Both the position numbers and the translations under genes were made by a program. A DNA stretch of 64,000 nt from Roseateles sp. GTDB taxonomy: Bacteria > Pseudomonadota > Gammaproteobacteria > Burkholderiales > Burkholderiaceae_C. Positions 20,523 through 29,555 of the stretch are shown piece after piece; position 1 is the stretch's first letter, and each line of letters opens with the position of its first letter. The notes beneath the pieces were generated by a model. It saw nothing but the letters and a program-made list of their open reading frames with translations. It did not search any database and had not been told where the DNA came from. The stretch covers positions 1 to 64,000 of the forward strand of contig JACDQM010000128.1 of the NCBI GenBank assembly GCA_015657635.1, read 5' to 3'.

Positions 20523-21941
20523 TCAGTAGTCGGAACCGGCTGGGCTCACATAGCCGGGCGCCAGGTTCTCAAACTTGGTGTGCATGCGCTGGAAGGCCAG
20601 CTTCACCGTGCCGACCGGGCCGTTACGCTGCTTGGCAATGATGATCTCGGCGACACCCGGCTCCTTGCACTCGTCCTTGGTGTAGTACTCGTCGCGGTAG
20701 ATGAACATGATGATGTCCGCATCCTGCTCGATCGCGCCTGACTCGCGCAGGTCGGACATCATCGGTCGCTTGTCAGGGCGCGTTTCCACCGAGCGGTTGA
20801 GCTGGGACAGCGCAATCACCGGGCACTTCAACTCCTTGGCCAGGGCCTTCAGTCCGCGCGAGATCTCGCCGATGACGGTGGCGCGGTTCTCTTCGTTACT
20901 GCCGCCGTTGCCGCTCATCAGCTGCAGGTAGTCGATGATGATCAGGCCCAGCTGGCCGCTGATGCGGGCCTGGCGCCGCGCACGGGCCCGCACCTCGGAG
21001 GGGCTGAGGCCCGGGCTTTCGTCGATGTAGATATGGGCCTTGCCGAGCTTGTCGACGGCTTCGGACAAACGGCCCCATTCGTCGTCGTTCAGACGGCCCA
21101 GGCGCAGGCGGCTCTGATCGATGCGCCCGACCGAACCGACCATACGCAAGGCCAGCTGGGCCGCACCCATTTCCATGGAGTAGATGACCACCGGCAGGCC
21201 TTCGTCGATCGCGACGTTTTCGCCGATGTTGACCACGAATGCGGTCTTGCCCATGGAGGGGCGTGCCGCCAGGATGATCAGGTCGCCAGGCTGGAAGCCG
21301 GCGGTCATATTGTCGAGGTCGTAGAAGCCAGTCCGCACGCCGGTCACATCCTCGGCGCCGTTCTCGGCAAGCTCGTTGACGCGGTCGATCAGGGCCACGA
21401 CCAGGTTGTCCATGCTCTGGAAACCCTGTCCGCCCTTGTTGCCTTCCTCGTTGATGCGAAAGATCTTGCCCTCGGCCTCGTCAACGATGTCCTTCACCGC
21501 CCGCCCCTGCGGGTTCATGGCCGCGCTGGCGATCTCATCACTGGCGGCGACCAGCTTGCGCAGGACCGCACGCTCTCGCACGATTTCCGCATAACGCCGT
21601 AAATTGGCGGCACTCGGCACGCTCTGAGCCAGGGCGTTCAGATAGGGCAAACCGCCGCAGTCCTCGGCCTTGCCCAGCGAGGTCAGCTCCTCGAACACGG
21701 TCACCACGTCAGCCGGCTTGCCGGTGTTGATCAGCTTGCCGACGGCAGCAAAGATCTGCTTGTGCTCGAAGCGATAGAAGTCGGTATCGGTCAACAGGTC
21801 GCCAGCGCGGTCCCAGGCGCTGTTGTCGATCAGCAGGCCGCCCAGCACGCTTTGTTCGGCTTCCACCGAATGCGGCGGCACGCGCAGGCGGGCCACTTCG
21901 TCATCGGTACCGGAGGAGGAAGAGGAGAAGATCGCTGACAT
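20523..21941 (-). CDS. dnaB: replicative DNA helicase DnaB
   Basis: DnaB is the hexameric 5'-3' helicase that unwinds the fork. The N-terminal domain (VPPHSVEAEQSVLGGLLIDN onwards) mediates contacts with primase and the loader. The RecA-type motor carries the Walker A AARPSMGKTAFVVNI and Walker B LGLIIIDYLQLM. RESGAIEQDADIIMFIYRDE is the family's C-terminal signature. I use the ATG at 21941 (472 residues); a TTG 24 bases upstream is also in frame but would overlap DnaA-box-like sequences. It follows the rpsF-priB-rpsR-rplI operon, separated by a terminator hairpin. Confidence 0.98.
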   Translation of the reverse strand: MSAIFSSSSSGTDDEVARLRVPPHSVEAEQSVLGGLLIDNSAWDRAGDLLTDTDFYRFEHKQIFAAVGKLINTGKPADVVTVFEELTSLGKAEDCGGLPYLNALAQSVPSAANLRRYAEIVRERAVLRKLVAASDEIASAAMNPQGRAVKDIVDEAEGKIFRINEEGNKGGQGFQSMDNLVVALIDRVNELAENGAEDVTGVRTGFYDLDNMTAGFQPGDLIILAARPSMGKTAFVVNIGENVAIDEGLPVVIYSMEMGAAQLALRMVGSVGRIDQSRLRLGRLNDDEWGRLSEAVDKLGKAHIYIDESPGLSPSEVRARARRQARISGQLGLIIIDYLQLMSGNGGSNEENRATVIGEISRGLKALAKELKCPVIALSQLNRSVETRPDKRPMMSDLRESGAIEQDADIIMFIYRDEYYTKDECKEPGVAEIIIAKQRNGPVGTVKLAFQRMHTKFENLAPGYVSPAGSDY

Positions 21942-21944
21942 CGC

Positions 21945-21965
21945 TGTGGACAACCCTGGGGACAA
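21945..21965 (-). promoter_or_regulatory. two DnaA-box-like 9-mers before dnaB
   Basis: On the minus strand TTGTCCACA (21945-21953) and TTGTCCCCA (21957-21965) are tandem copies 12 bases apart, one and two mismatches from TTATCCACA. They sit 4-24 bases before the dnaB ATG. Affinity would be low and the match may be chance. Confidence 0.35.
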
Positions 21966-22007
21966 GCAGGGGGTACTGATTGAACAATATCAGACCCCAG
22001 AAACGAC

Positions 22008-22040
22008 GAAGCCGACACCCGGAATGCAGGCGTCGGCTTC
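22008..22040 (-). terminator. terminator hairpin after rplI
   Basis: GAAGCCGAC (22008-22016) and GTCGGCTTC (22032-22040) pair over 9 bp, with two more G-C pairs after a mismatch. Read on the minus strand the hairpin follows rplI by about 40 bases and is trailed by GTCGTTTCT. It probably ends the ribosomal-protein operon before dnaB. Confidence 0.65.
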
Positions 22041-22080
22041 TTGGATCTAAGCAGCCACAGGGGCTGCTGACCATTGGGGC

Positions 22081-22533
22081 TTACTCGGCCTCGGCAACCA
22101 CCTGAACCGAGACTTCCACCACCACGTCGGTGTGCGGAGCCACGTTCACAGGGAACTCGCCCACAGCCTTCAGCGGGCCATTCGGCATGCGGATCTGAGC
22201 CTTGGCGATCGCGAAACCCATCTTCGTCAGGGCTTCAGCGATGTCAGCGTTGGTGACCGAGCCGAACAGGCGGCCGTCCACGCCAGCCTTCTGGCTGATG
22301 CGCACGGTCTTGCCGGTCAGGCTTTCGCCCAGAGTCTGGGCAGCAGCCAGCTTTTCAGCGGCAGCCTTTTCGAGCTCAGCACGGCGGGCTTCGAATTCCT
22401 TGATCGCGGACTCAGTGGCACGGCGTGCCTGCTTGGTCGGGATCAGGAAGTTGCGAGCGTAGCCGTCCTTGACCTTGACGACATCGCCCAGGTTGCCAAG
22501 GTTGGCCACTTTTTCAAGCAGGATGATTTGCAT
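22081..22533 (-). CDS. rplI: 50S ribosomal protein L9
   Basis: L9 bridges the L1 stalk region and neighbouring ribosomes. The 150-residue protein shows the conserved N-terminal domain [32 protein letters not shown]-type opening (residues 1-32), the long connecting helix and the C-terminal rRNA-binding domain ending in [11 protein letters not shown] take the ATG at 22533, where the family starts; the longer frame runs into rpsR. GAGGAG lies about 10 bases upstream. It is the last gene of the rpsF operon. Confidence 0.97.
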   Translation of the reverse strand: MQIILLEKVANLGNLGDVVKVKDGYARNFLIPTKQARRATESAIKEFEARRAELEKAAAEKLAAAQTLGESLTGKTVRISQKAGVDGRLFGSVTNADIAEALTKMGFAIAKAQIRMPNGPLKAVGEFPVNVAPHTDVVVEVSVQVVAEAE

Positions 22534-22546
22534 GACGTGTGACTCC

Positions 22547-22837
22547 TCAGACCTTGTGCTGGTCGCTGTACGGCAGCATGGCCAGGAAGCGAGCACGCTT
22601 GATGGCGACAGTCAGCTGACGCTGGAAGAAAGCGCGCGTGCCGGTCAGGCGAGCGGGCGTGATCTTGCCGTTTTCACCGACGAAATCGCGCAGCGTGTCG
22701 ATGTCCTTGTAATCGATCTGCTCAACACCGGCGACGGTGAAGCGGCAGAAACGCTTACGGCGGAACAGCAGAGATTGTTGGTTGCGCTTGGGCTTCTTGT
22801 CTTTGGAGAAGCGACCTTTACCACGTGGCGGGGGCAT
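22547..22837 (-). CDS. rpsR: 30S ribosomal protein S18
   Basis: S18 forms a heterodimer with S6 on the platform of the 30S subunit. The 96-residue protein has the family core [19 protein letters not shown] and [20 protein letters not shown], and ends in the basic [12 protein letters not shown] segment. The N-terminus is basic and proline-rich, a little longer than in E. coli. GAGG precedes the ATG. The S6:S18 dimer is also the likely repressor of this operon through the leader hairpin. Confidence 0.97.
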   Translation of the reverse strand: MPPPRGKGRFSKDKKPKRNQQSLLFRRKRFCRFTVAGVEQIDYKDIDTLRDFVGENGKITPARLTGTRAFFQRQLTVAIKRARFLAMLPYSDQHKV

Positions 22838-22854
22838 CGTAGACCTCTTTCAAT

Positions 22855-23202
22855 TCAATCCGGGTTCTTCGAACAATCAGGTGCGGGGCTGGACGTCAGA
22901 GCCGTGATGTGAAAAATCACTCCACGACCATTGCGCATGGCGGCAAGGAAACCTGAAAACAGGGCATTTCCTCCAACGCCAAGCGCCTGTACGCGCTTGC
23001 AGATCTCACCGATTGCCACAGCCTTGATCTCCATCGAGACCTTGCGGGGCTTGCCTGCCTCTTGCACCTGGGATTCATGCTTCAAGCTGAAATCCAGGGC
23101 CGTCTGGCCGGCCGGCGTGTATCTGATCAGTCCCAGCTCCAGCAACTGTGCCTGCAAAACCAGTTGATTCAACCGGCTTGCGTCAGCAGCGCCAGAGCTC
23201 AC
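22855..23202 (-). CDS. priB: primosomal replication protein N (PriB)
   Basis: PriB is a small single-strand DNA-binding OB-fold protein that helps PriA restart stalled forks. The 115-residue protein shows NQLVLQAQLLELGLIRYTPAG, DFSLKHESQVQEAGKPRKVS and a C-terminal GFLAAMRNGRGVIFHITAL, matching the family. Translation probably starts at GTG 23202; the next methionine lies beyond the first strands. It sits between rpsF and rpsR, the conserved placement, with only 6 bases after the rpsF stop. Confidence 0.93.
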   Translation of the reverse strand: MSSGAADASRLNQLVLQAQLLELGLIRYTPAGQTALDFSLKHESQVQEAGKPRKVSMEIKAVAIGEICKRVQALGVGGNALFSGFLAAMRNGRGVIFHITALTSSPAPDCSKNPD

Positions 23203-23208
23203 CAGCTC

Positions 23209-23571
23209 TTAGGCGTTGGCGTCCTGAGGCGCCTTGCGGGCCTCTTCACGCTCGACGGCCTTCATCATCACCGACGGCGTGGTCTCAGCCTTGGGCTTGA
23301 CCACAGTCAGGTGGCGCAGCACGGCGTCGTTGAAACGGAAGCCGGTCTCGAGCTCAGCCAGGGTTTCCTTGCTGCACTCGATGTTCAGGCACAGGTAGTG
23401 CGCCTTGGCCAGCTTCTGGATCAGGTAGGCCAGTTGGCGGCGGCCCCAATCTTCGACGCGATGGACCGCACCACCACCGGTGGTGATCAGGCCCTTGTAA
23501 CGCTCCAGCATGGCCGGAACCTGTTCGCTTTGATCCGGATGGATCAGCAGAACGATCTCGTAATGACGCAT
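23209..23571 (-). CDS. rpsF: 30S ribosomal protein S6
   Basis: S6 binds 16S rRNA together with S18. The 120-residue protein begins [20 protein letters not shown] and contains [20 protein letters not shown] and [14 protein letters not shown], all family marks; the C-terminal tail is rich in charged residues and alanine. AAGGAG lies 5 bases before the ATG at 23571, which settles the start against a GTG two codons upstream. It leads the operon rpsF-priB-rpsR-rplI. Confidence 0.97.
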   Translation of the reverse strand: MRHYEIVLLIHPDQSEQVPAMLERYKGLITTGGGAVHRVEDWGRRQLAYLIQKLAKAHYLCLNIECSKETLAELETGFRFNDAVLRHLTVVKPKAETTPSVMMKAVEREEARKAPQDANA

Positions 23572-23598
23572 AAACACTCCTTGTGGGTTCCAGGTCTC

Positions 23599-23625
23599 GC
23601 GCCAGCCGGAGGATTCCTGCTGCGC
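23599..23625 (-). promoter_or_regulatory. S6:S18-type autoregulatory leader hairpin of rpsF
   Basis: On the minus strand the 27 bases read GCGC-AGC-AGG-AAT-CCT-CCG-GCT-G-GCGC. AGG pairs with CCT, AGC with GCT and GCGC with GCGC, leaving a three-base CCG bulge and one extra G. A hairpin with a bulged CCG is the binding motif of the S6:S18 dimer described for rpsF leaders. It ends 27 bases before the rpsF ATG, a good place to block translation. Confidence 0.75.
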
Positions 23626-23686
23626 TCCACCCGAGGAAGCCGCCCCACAGCGTCAAAGTCGTGGGTACGGCAAGGGAAAGCCCGCG

Positions 23687-23692
23687 ATTGTA
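23687..23692 (-). promoter_or_regulatory. candidate -10 box of the rpsF operon
   Basis: TACAAT on the minus strand is one mismatch from TATAAT and lies about 115 bases before the rpsF ATG, leaving room for a roughly 110-base leader. TGGCTC, 17 bases upstream, is only a poor -35 match. Confidence 0.4.
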
Positions 23693-23747
23693 GCGCCAGA
23701 AGGAGAATTGAGCCAGAACTATGTTCAGCAGCCAGCACCAAGCCCGT

Positions 23748-25847
23748 TCACGGCCGCGGCGGGCTGTGCAATCGATCCACCAGCGCAGCTTGCGTGCCGC
23801 GTGTTGGCGGCGTCAGAAGACTGACCAAGACAATTGCAGCAAAGCTGGCTGGCACGCCAAAAAGGCCTGCCGAGATCGGCTGTATGCCCCACCAAAGCTC
23901 TGGAACTCCGCTCAGTCCGAGGGCCGATCGCAGCCAGGGCTGCGTAACCGCCATGTAGTAGGCGGTCAAGCCCATGCCCACCAGCATGCCCGCCAGTGCG
24001 CCCCATCGATTTGCACGTTTCCAGAACACACCCAGCACCAGGACGGGAAACAATGCCGCCCCTGCGAAGGAGAATGCCGCCGCCACCAGGAACAAGATGT
24101 CCGCCGGCTTCTGCGCAGCCACCGCTGCTGCAGCCAGCGCTGTGAGCATCAGCAAGGCCTTCGAGATGGTGACCCGCGTCCCGGTTGTCGCCGTCGGATT
24201 GATGACGCGGTAATAGACGTCGTGGGACAGTGCTGCCGAAATGGTCAGCAGCAGTCCGTCGGCTGTCGACAGTGCGGCAGCCAAGCCCCCGGCCGCCACC
24301 ATGCCCGACACCACGTAAGGCAGGCCCGCGAGTTCCGGCGTGGCCAGCATCACGATGTCGCCGCCGATGCTCATCTCGCCCAATTGCAGAATGCCGTCGC
24401 CGTTGATGTCACTGACCGACAGCAAAGCCGGATCAACGCGCGCCCACTGGGCAATCCAGGAGGGAAGCTGATTGAACGGCGTCCCCACAAGGGTGCCGAA
24501 CACCTCGAACTTCACCATCACGGCCAGTGCCGGCGCGGTGATGTAGAGCAGGCCGATGAAGAGCAGCGACCAGCCGACCGACTCGCGTGCCTCCCGCACC
24601 GATGGTGTGGTGTAGAAGCGCGTCAGGATGTGCGGCAATCCGGCGGTTCCCACCATCAGGCAGAACACCAGCGCCAGGAAATTGCGCCTGGATTCGTCGA
24701 AGGCCCGCTGCTCGGCCGGCGTGCCGTCCGGATCACCGGCAAACTGCTGCGCATGCGGCGGCATGCCAGCCAGCGGCTTGGCCCGAGCCTCATCGCTCGC
24801 CTTCTGGCGCTGCCACAGTTCACGGGCTTCATCGACCGTGCGCGGCATCAGGGCGAGCCGCTTCTCGGCCGCCTGGATCTGCGCCAGAGGCGCGTCTTCC
24901 GCCTTGAGCCGGGCCACCTGCCGCTGCGCTTCGAGCCGCTCATGGGCGAGCGCCGTCGGCACGTCCTCAAGCTTGCGGCCCAGCGCCTGCGCCCGCGCCT
25001 GCAGCACTTCGATGACCTCCAGCTCCTTGGGGTCAACGGCCAGGCCTCGCTCCAAGTCGGCGATCTTCTGAACCTGGTAGCCGTATACCGCCTGAGGCAG
25101 GGGCGACCCGGTCTGCTTGACCGACAGCCACACCACCGGCGCAAGATAGGCGACGATCAAAATGATGTACTGCGCCACCTGGGTCCAGGTCACGGCGCGC
25201 ATGCCCCCCAGGAACGAGCAAACCAGCACGCCGCCCAGACCGACGAACACACCGATCTCGAAGGTCAGGCCGGACAGCCGCGTCGTGATGAGCCCGATGC
25301 CATAGATCTGGGCCACGACATAGATGAAGGAGCAGAGGACGGCCGCGAACGCCGCCATCAGGCGCACCGCGTGACTGCCGTAGCGATCACCCAGAAAGTC
25401 AGGCACGGTGAACTGGCCGAATTGCCTCAGATAAGGCGCCAGGCCCAGCGCAACCAGGCAGAAACCGCCGGTCCAGCCCAGCACGAAGGCCAATCCCCCA
25501 TAGCCTGACAGGTAGAGCGTGCCGGCCATGCCAATGAAGGAGGCCGCACTCATCCAGTCCGCACCACTGGCCATGCCGTTGTAGATCGCCGGGACACGGC
25601 GGCCGGCAACGTAGTACTCGGACGCATCCGTCGTGCGGCTCAGCACCCCGATGCACGCGTAGACGGCAACCGTGGCGAACAAGAAGCTGAAGCCGATCCA
25701 CGACTTGGACATGCCCATGCGTTCAAGCATGGCAAGCACCAGCACGAACACGGCGAAGCCCAGCGAGTACCAAGCGTAGATGCGATTGAGCTTGGACTTC
25801 AGGCTGCGGTTTGCGGGGGCGACAGGGACGGTCTTCTTTCTGGCCAC
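23748..25847 (-). CDS. VC_2705-family sodium:solute symporter with an EF-hand-like loop
   Basis: This inner-membrane transporter of the SSS family (699 residues) probably uses sodium to import a small carboxylate such as acetate. Family marks are SEYYVAGRRVPAIYNGMASG, DWMSAASFIGMAG and the later GGLAAALSTADGLLLTISAA. Between membrane segments it carries a charged, helical insert (about residues 255-385, rich in A, E, R and Q). A 12-residue loop, DINGDGILQLGE (480-491), fits a canonical calcium-binding EF-hand loop. The start is GTG 25847 with GGGAG 8 bases upstream. The small DUF4212 partner usually encoded before such genes is missing here. The 176-base gap to rpsF holds only the rpsF promoter and leader. 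Confidence 0.88.
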   Translation of the reverse strand: MARKKTVPVAPANRSLKSKLNRIYAWYSLGFAVFVLVLAMLERMGMSKSWIGFSFLFATVAVYACIGVLSRTTDASEYYVAGRRVPAIYNGMASGADWMSAASFIGMAGTLYLSGYGGLAFVLGWTGGFCLVALGLAPYLRQFGQFTVPDFLGDRYGSHAVRLMAAFAAVLCSFIYVVAQIYGIGLITTRLSGLTFEIGVFVGLGGVLVCSFLGGMRAVTWTQVAQYIILIVAYLAPVVWLSVKQTGSPLPQAVYGYQVQKIADLERGLAVDPKELEVIEVLQARAQALGRKLEDVPTALAHERLEAQRQVARLKAEDAPLAQIQAAEKRLALMPRTVDEARELWQRQKASDEARAKPLAGMPPHAQQFAGDPDGTPAEQRAFDESRRNFLALVFCLMVGTAGLPHILTRFYTTPSVREARESVGWSLLFIGLLYITAPALAVMVKFEVFGTLVGTPFNQLPSWIAQWARVDPALLSVSDINGDGILQLGEMSIGGDIVMLATPELAGLPYVVSGMVAAGGLAAALSTADGLLLTISAALSHDVYYRVINPTATTGTRVTISKALLMLTALAAAAVAAQKPADILFLVAAAFSFAGAALFPVLVLGVFWKRANRWGALAGMLVGMGLTAYYMAVTQPWLRSALGLSGVPELWWGIQPISAGLFGVPASFAAIVLVSLLTPPTRGTQAALVDRLHSPPRP

Positions 25848-25934
25848 GCGCTAGTCTCTCCCGACGGAGCGTCAAGGGGCACCCGGGCTTGTACGGGCAG
25901 CAGCACCCCACTCAGGATGCACTGAGATGACAAA

Positions 25935-25952
25935 GGCCCGCCGCAGCGGGCC
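25935..25952 (-). terminator. terminator-like hairpin between ppsA and the symporter
   Basis: GGCCCGC (25935-25941) and GCGGGCC (25946-25952) form a 7-bp GC stem with a 4-base loop. On the minus strand it is followed by TTTGTC. It lies about 170 bases after the ppsA stop and 88 bases before the symporter start. Confidence 0.65.
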
Positions 25953-26001
25953 CTCGCCTTGCTACCGGTGCTTAGCCTTGCAGGCCGCACCGGCCGCGGC
26001 T

Positions 26002-26105
26002 GGTCCTTCGCCAGGCGTCGGGCCAACCGCAGGGCTGAGCCCGGACTGGGGCCGTCCTGAGGACGGGCCCAGCCTGGCGAAGGCCCAAGCCCTCTGGGCT
26101 TGGGC
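26002..26105 (-). repeat. stacked inverted repeats behind ppsA
   Basis: Three stems lie within 104 bases. The outer arms at 26002-26016 and 26072-26086 pair at 14 of 15 positions and enclose a second stem (26048-26057 with 26061-26070, one mismatch). A third, GCCCAAGCCC (26083-26092) and GGGCTTGGGC (26096-26105), is a perfect 10-bp stem with a TCT loop that competes with the outer arm. No gene is visible in the 275-base gap. It may be a REP-like element, an mRNA-stabilising 3' end or a small RNA. Confidence 0.7.
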
Positions 26106-26122
26106 TGGTCTTCGGTCGCGGC

Positions 26123-28531
26123 TCAGCGCTTGGCCAGGCGTTGCCAGGTTTCGATGACCGTGTCCGGATTCAGCGAGATCGACACAATGCCTTCTTCGGC
26201 CAGCCAGTCGGCAAAATCCGGGTGATCACTGGGGCCTTGGCCGCAGATGCCGATGTACTTGCCGGTCGCGCGGCACGCGGTAATGGCGCGCGAGATCAAG
26301 GCCTTGACGGCAGGATCGCGCTCATCGAAATCACCAGCCAGCTGCTCCAGGCCCGAGTCGCGATCCAGGCCCAGGGTCAGCTGGGTCAGGTCATTGGAGC
26401 CGATCGACATGCCGTCGAAATGCTCCAGGAAAGACTCGGCCAGGATGGCGTTGCTGGGCACCTCGCACATCATGATGATGCGCAGGCCATCTTGCCCGCC
26501 GGTCGCGGCGCGCTTGAGGCCACGCTCGGCCAGCATGCTGACCACCCGTTCGGCCTGCCGCACGGTGCGCACAAAGGGCACCATGATCTCGACGTTGGTC
26601 AGGCCCATGTCATTGCGCACGCGCTTGAGGGCCTCGCACTCCATCGCAAAGGCATCCGAGAACTCGCCGCTGATGTAGCGCGAAGCACCACGGAAGCCCA
26701 GCATCGGGTTCTCTTCATCGGGCTCATAGCGCGAGCCTCCGATCAGCTTGCGGTACTCGTTGCTCTTGAAGTCCGACAGACGCACGATCACCGGGCGCGG
26801 GAAGAAGGCGGCCGCAATGGTCGCGATGCCCTCCACCAGCTTGTCCACGTAGAAGGCTCGCGGCGAGGCATGACCTCGCGCCACCGACTCAACCGCCTTC
26901 TTCAGGTCGGCATCGATGTTCGGATAGTCCAGGATCGCCTTCGGGTGGACGCCGATATTGTTGTTGATGATGAACTCAAGACGCGCCAGGCCCACGCCTG
27001 CGCTGGGCATCTGGGCGAAGTTGAAGGCCAGCTGCGGATTGCCGACGTTCATCATGATCTTGATCGGGCAATAGGGCAGTTCGCCGCGGTGCACCTCGCT
27101 GACCTCGGTCTCCAGCAGGCCGTCGTAGATGTGGCCGGTGTCGCCCTCGGAGCAGGCCACCGTGACCAACTGGCCGTCCTTCAGCGTTTCGGTGGCGTCA
27201 CCGCAACCGACCACCGCCGGGATACCCAGCTCGCGCGCGATGATGGCAGCGTGGCAGGTGCGTCCGCCACGGTTGGTGACGATGGCGGCGGCGCGCTTCA
27301 TCACCGGCTCCCAATTCGGGTCGGTCATGTCGGTCACCAGCACATCGCCGGGCTGCACTCGGTCCATCTCGGCAATGCTGTGGACGATGCGCACCGGGCC
27401 GGTACCGATCTTCTGACCGATGGCGCGGCCCTCGGCCAGCACGGCGCTGTGGCCCTTGAGCTTGTAGCTGTGCTCGACCTGGCCTTCCGCCTGGCTCTTC
27501 ACGGTCTCGGGACGCGCTTGCAGGATGTAGAGCTTGCCGTCGATACCGTCGCGGCCCCATTCGATGTCCATCGGGCGGCCGTAGTGCTGCTCGATGATCA
27601 AGGCATAACGGGCCAGTTCAATGACCTCATCGTCCAGCAGCGAGTAGCGGTTACGCGCCTCCGGCACCGTGTCCACGGTCTTCACCAGCTTGCCGCTTGA
27701 AGCCTTCTCTTCCGGCGTGGAAAACTCCATGCGGATCAACTTGGAGCCGAGGTTGCGGCGGATGATGGGCAGCTTGCCGCGCTGCAGCGCCGGCTTGTGC
27801 ACATAGAACTCGTCCGGATTCACCGCGCCCTGCACCACCGTCTCGCCCAGGCCGTAGCTGGAGGTGATGAAGACCACATCCTTGAAGCCGCTCTCAGTGT
27901 CAATGGTGAACATCACACCAGCCGAGCCCAGGTCGGAGCGCACCATGCGCTGCACGCCGGCCGACAGTGCCACTTCACTGTGCGCGAAGCCCTTGTGCAC
28001 GCGGTAGCTGATCGCGCGGTCGTTGTAGAGGGACGCAAAGACCTCCTTCATCTTGTGCAGCACTTCCTCGATGCCATGCACGTTCAGAAAGGTCTCCTGC
28101 TGGCCGGCGAAGGAAGCGTCGGGCAGGTCTTCAGCGGTCGCCGACGAGCGCACCGCAAAGGTTGCATCCGGGTTGTCAGCCGTCAGCTTTGCAAAGGAGC
28201 TGCGGATCTGCGCCTCGAGGTCAGCCGGGAAAGGCTGCGCCTCCAGCCAGCCGCGGATCTCGGCACCGGCCTCGGCCAGTGCACGCACATCGTCGGTATT
28301 CAGTGTGGACAGTCGTGCAGCAATCCGCTCATCCAGCCCCTCGTACTTGAGGAACTCGCGGAAGGCATGGGCGGTGGTCGCAAAGCCGCCAGGCACTCGC
28401 ACGCCCGAAGCGTCAAGTTGCGAGATCATTTCGCCGAGGCTGGCGTTCTTGCCGCCAACCACCTCGACGTCCGACATTCTCAGATTCTCAAAGGGGACGA
28501 CCAGGGCGGTCGGCTCGAAGCGAGAAGACAT
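26123..28531 (-). CDS. ppsA: phosphoenolpyruvate synthase
   Basis: PpsA makes PEP, AMP and phosphate from pyruvate and ATP, the first step of gluconeogenesis from three-carbon acids. The 802-residue protein has the ATP-grasp domain first ([19 protein letters not shown], then [20 protein letters not shown]). The swivelling phosphohistidine domain carries the catalytic histidine in [20 protein letters not shown]. The PEP/pyruvate barrel ends it ([15 protein letters not shown]-like segment, then [19 protein letters not shown]). The frame is open far upstream, but the family start is the ATG at 28531 ([17 protein letters not shown]). The divergent ppsR encodes its kinase/pyrophosphorylase. Confidence 0.97.
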   Translation of the reverse strand: MSSRFEPTALVVPFENLRMSDVEVVGGKNASLGEMISQLDASGVRVPGGFATTAHAFREFLKYEGLDERIAARLSTLNTDDVRALAEAGAEIRGWLEAQPFPADLEAQIRSSFAKLTADNPDATFAVRSSATAEDLPDASFAGQQETFLNVHGIEEVLHKMKEVFASLYNDRAISYRVHKGFAHSEVALSAGVQRMVRSDLGSAGVMFTIDTESGFKDVVFITSSYGLGETVVQGAVNPDEFYVHKPALQRGKLPIIRRNLGSKLIRMEFSTPEEKASSGKLVKTVDTVPEARNRYSLLDDEVIELARYALIIEQHYGRPMDIEWGRDGIDGKLYILQARPETVKSQAEGQVEHSYKLKGHSAVLAEGRAIGQKIGTGPVRIVHSIAEMDRVQPGDVLVTDMTDPNWEPVMKRAAAIVTNRGGRTCHAAIIARELGIPAVVGCGDATETLKDGQLVTVACSEGDTGHIYDGLLETEVSEVHRGELPYCPIKIMMNVGNPQLAFNFAQMPSAGVGLARLEFIINNNIGVHPKAILDYPNIDADLKKAVESVARGHASPRAFYVDKLVEGIATIAAAFFPRPVIVRLSDFKSNEYRKLIGGSRYEPDEENPMLGFRGASRYISGEFSDAFAMECEALKRVRNDMGLTNVEIMVPFVRTVRQAERVVSMLAERGLKRAATGGQDGLRIIMMCEVPSNAILAESFLEHFDGMSIGSNDLTQLTLGLDRDSGLEQLAGDFDERDPAVKALISRAITACRATGKYIGICGQGPSDHPDFADWLAEEGIVSISLNPDTVIETWQRLAKR

Positions 28532-28567
28532 GGGAAAACTCCGTGATGTTGAAAAACTGGGGTTCCC

Positions 28568-28593
28568 GATGCTCGCCTCACAGGCGCAGCATC
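28568..28593 (-). promoter_or_regulatory. hairpin in the ppsA leader
   Basis: GATGCT-CGCCT (28568-28578), a CAC loop, AGGCG (28582-28586), one bulged C and AGCATC (28588-28593) form an 11-bp stem. It stands 37-62 bases before the ppsA ATG. The rest of the 201-base ppsA-ppsR gap shows only a weak ppsR -10. A leader hairpin could affect ppsA translation or mRNA decay. Confidence 0.5.
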
Positions 28594-28699
28594 CACGACA
28601 CGCAGCACTGTCCGGCCATTTCTGGATTCTTGTCTGAGGCTGGGGGCTGGCATCGTTTGTCGAGGGTTGCTTGCAGGGAATTCTACGGGCAAGCCCACT

Positions 28700-28705
28700 T
28701 ATGAT
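28700..28705 (+). promoter_or_regulatory. candidate -10 box of ppsR
   Basis: TATGAT is one mismatch from TATAAT and would start transcription about 20 bases before the ppsR ATG at 28733. No acceptable -35 hexamer is seen 16-18 bases upstream. Confidence 0.35.
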
Positions 28706-28732
28706 GCTTAAAGACTCCTGAGCAGCCCGACC

Positions 28733-29554
28733 ATGCATCATCGCACCGTGTACTTTGTCTCGGACGGCACTGGCATCACCGCCGAAACCTTCGGCAACTC
28801 GATCCTGGCCCAGTTTCCAGCCAAGCCACGCCATGTCCGCCGCCCCTTCATCGATAGTGCCGAAAAGGCCTATGCCCTGGTGCGCGAAATCAACGAGACC
28901 GGCGAACGCGAAGGCGCGCGCGCCATCGTCTTCGCCACCCTGGTTGACCGCGAGGTGCTGCACATCGTGCGCGAGCACTGCAAAGGCAAGGTGCTGGACA
29001 TGTTCGGCACCTTCATCGAACCGCTGGAGGAAGAGTTCGCGGTCAAGAGCAATCACCGCGTCGGCCGCTTCTCCGATGTGGCACGCAGCCAGGAGTATCA
29101 CGACCGCATCGAGGCGATCAACTTCTCGCTGGCGCATGACGATGGCCAATCGGCCCGCAACCTGGCCGCGGCGGACGTGATCCTGGTCGGCGTGAGCCGC
29201 TGCGGCAAGACGCCAACTTCGCTGTACCTGGCGATGCAGCATGGCATCAAGGCCGCCAACTACCCGCTGATCCCGGACGACTTCGAACGCAACAAGCTGC
29301 CCAGCGCGCTGATCGAACACCGGCGCAAATGCTTCGGCCTGACCATCGACCCCGAACGCCTCTCGCAGATCCGCAACGAACGCCGCCCCGGCAGCAAATA
29401 CGCCGCCATCGAGAACTGCCGCTACGAGGTCAATGAAGCCGAAGCCATGATGAAGCGCGACGGCATCGCCTGGCTGTCGTCCACGCACAAGTCCATCGAA
29501 GAGATCGCGACCACCATCCTGCGCGACATCCGACCGGATCGGCTGATCTACTGA
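28733..29554 (+). CDS. ppsR: PEP synthase regulatory protein (bifunctional kinase/pyrophosphorylase)
   Basis: PpsR inactivates PEP synthase by ADP-dependent phosphorylation of a threonine next to the catalytic histidine, and reactivates it by phosphorolysis. The 273-residue protein shows the family opening [20 protein letters not shown], the P-loop [11 protein letters not shown] near residue 157 and the conserved [20 protein letters not shown]. It is divergent from ppsA, the usual placement. An EamA transporter starts one base after its stop and is probably cotranscribed. Confidence 0.96.
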   Translation: MHHRTVYFVSDGTGITAETFGNSILAQFPAKPRHVRRPFIDSAEKAYALVREINETGEREGARAIVFATLVDREVLHIVREHCKGKVLDMFGTFIEPLEEEFAVKSNHRVGRFSDVARSQEYHDRIEAINFSLAHDDGQSARNLAAADVILVGVSRCGKTPTSLYLAMQHGIKAANYPLIPDDFERNKLPSALIEHRRKCFGLTIDPERLSQIRNERRPGSKYAAIENCRYEVNEAEAMMKRDGIAWLSSTHKSIEEIATTILRDIRPDRLIY

Positions 29555-29555
29555 C

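Noticed and set aside
18581-20641. A 686-codon open frame antisense to the helicase and the end of dnaB
   Set aside because: It crosses two real genes and is a low-complexity product of codon bias.
23721-25508. A 595-codon open frame antisense to the symporter
   Set aside because: The symporter has conserved membrane motifs; the antisense frame is Arg/Gln/His-rich without domains.
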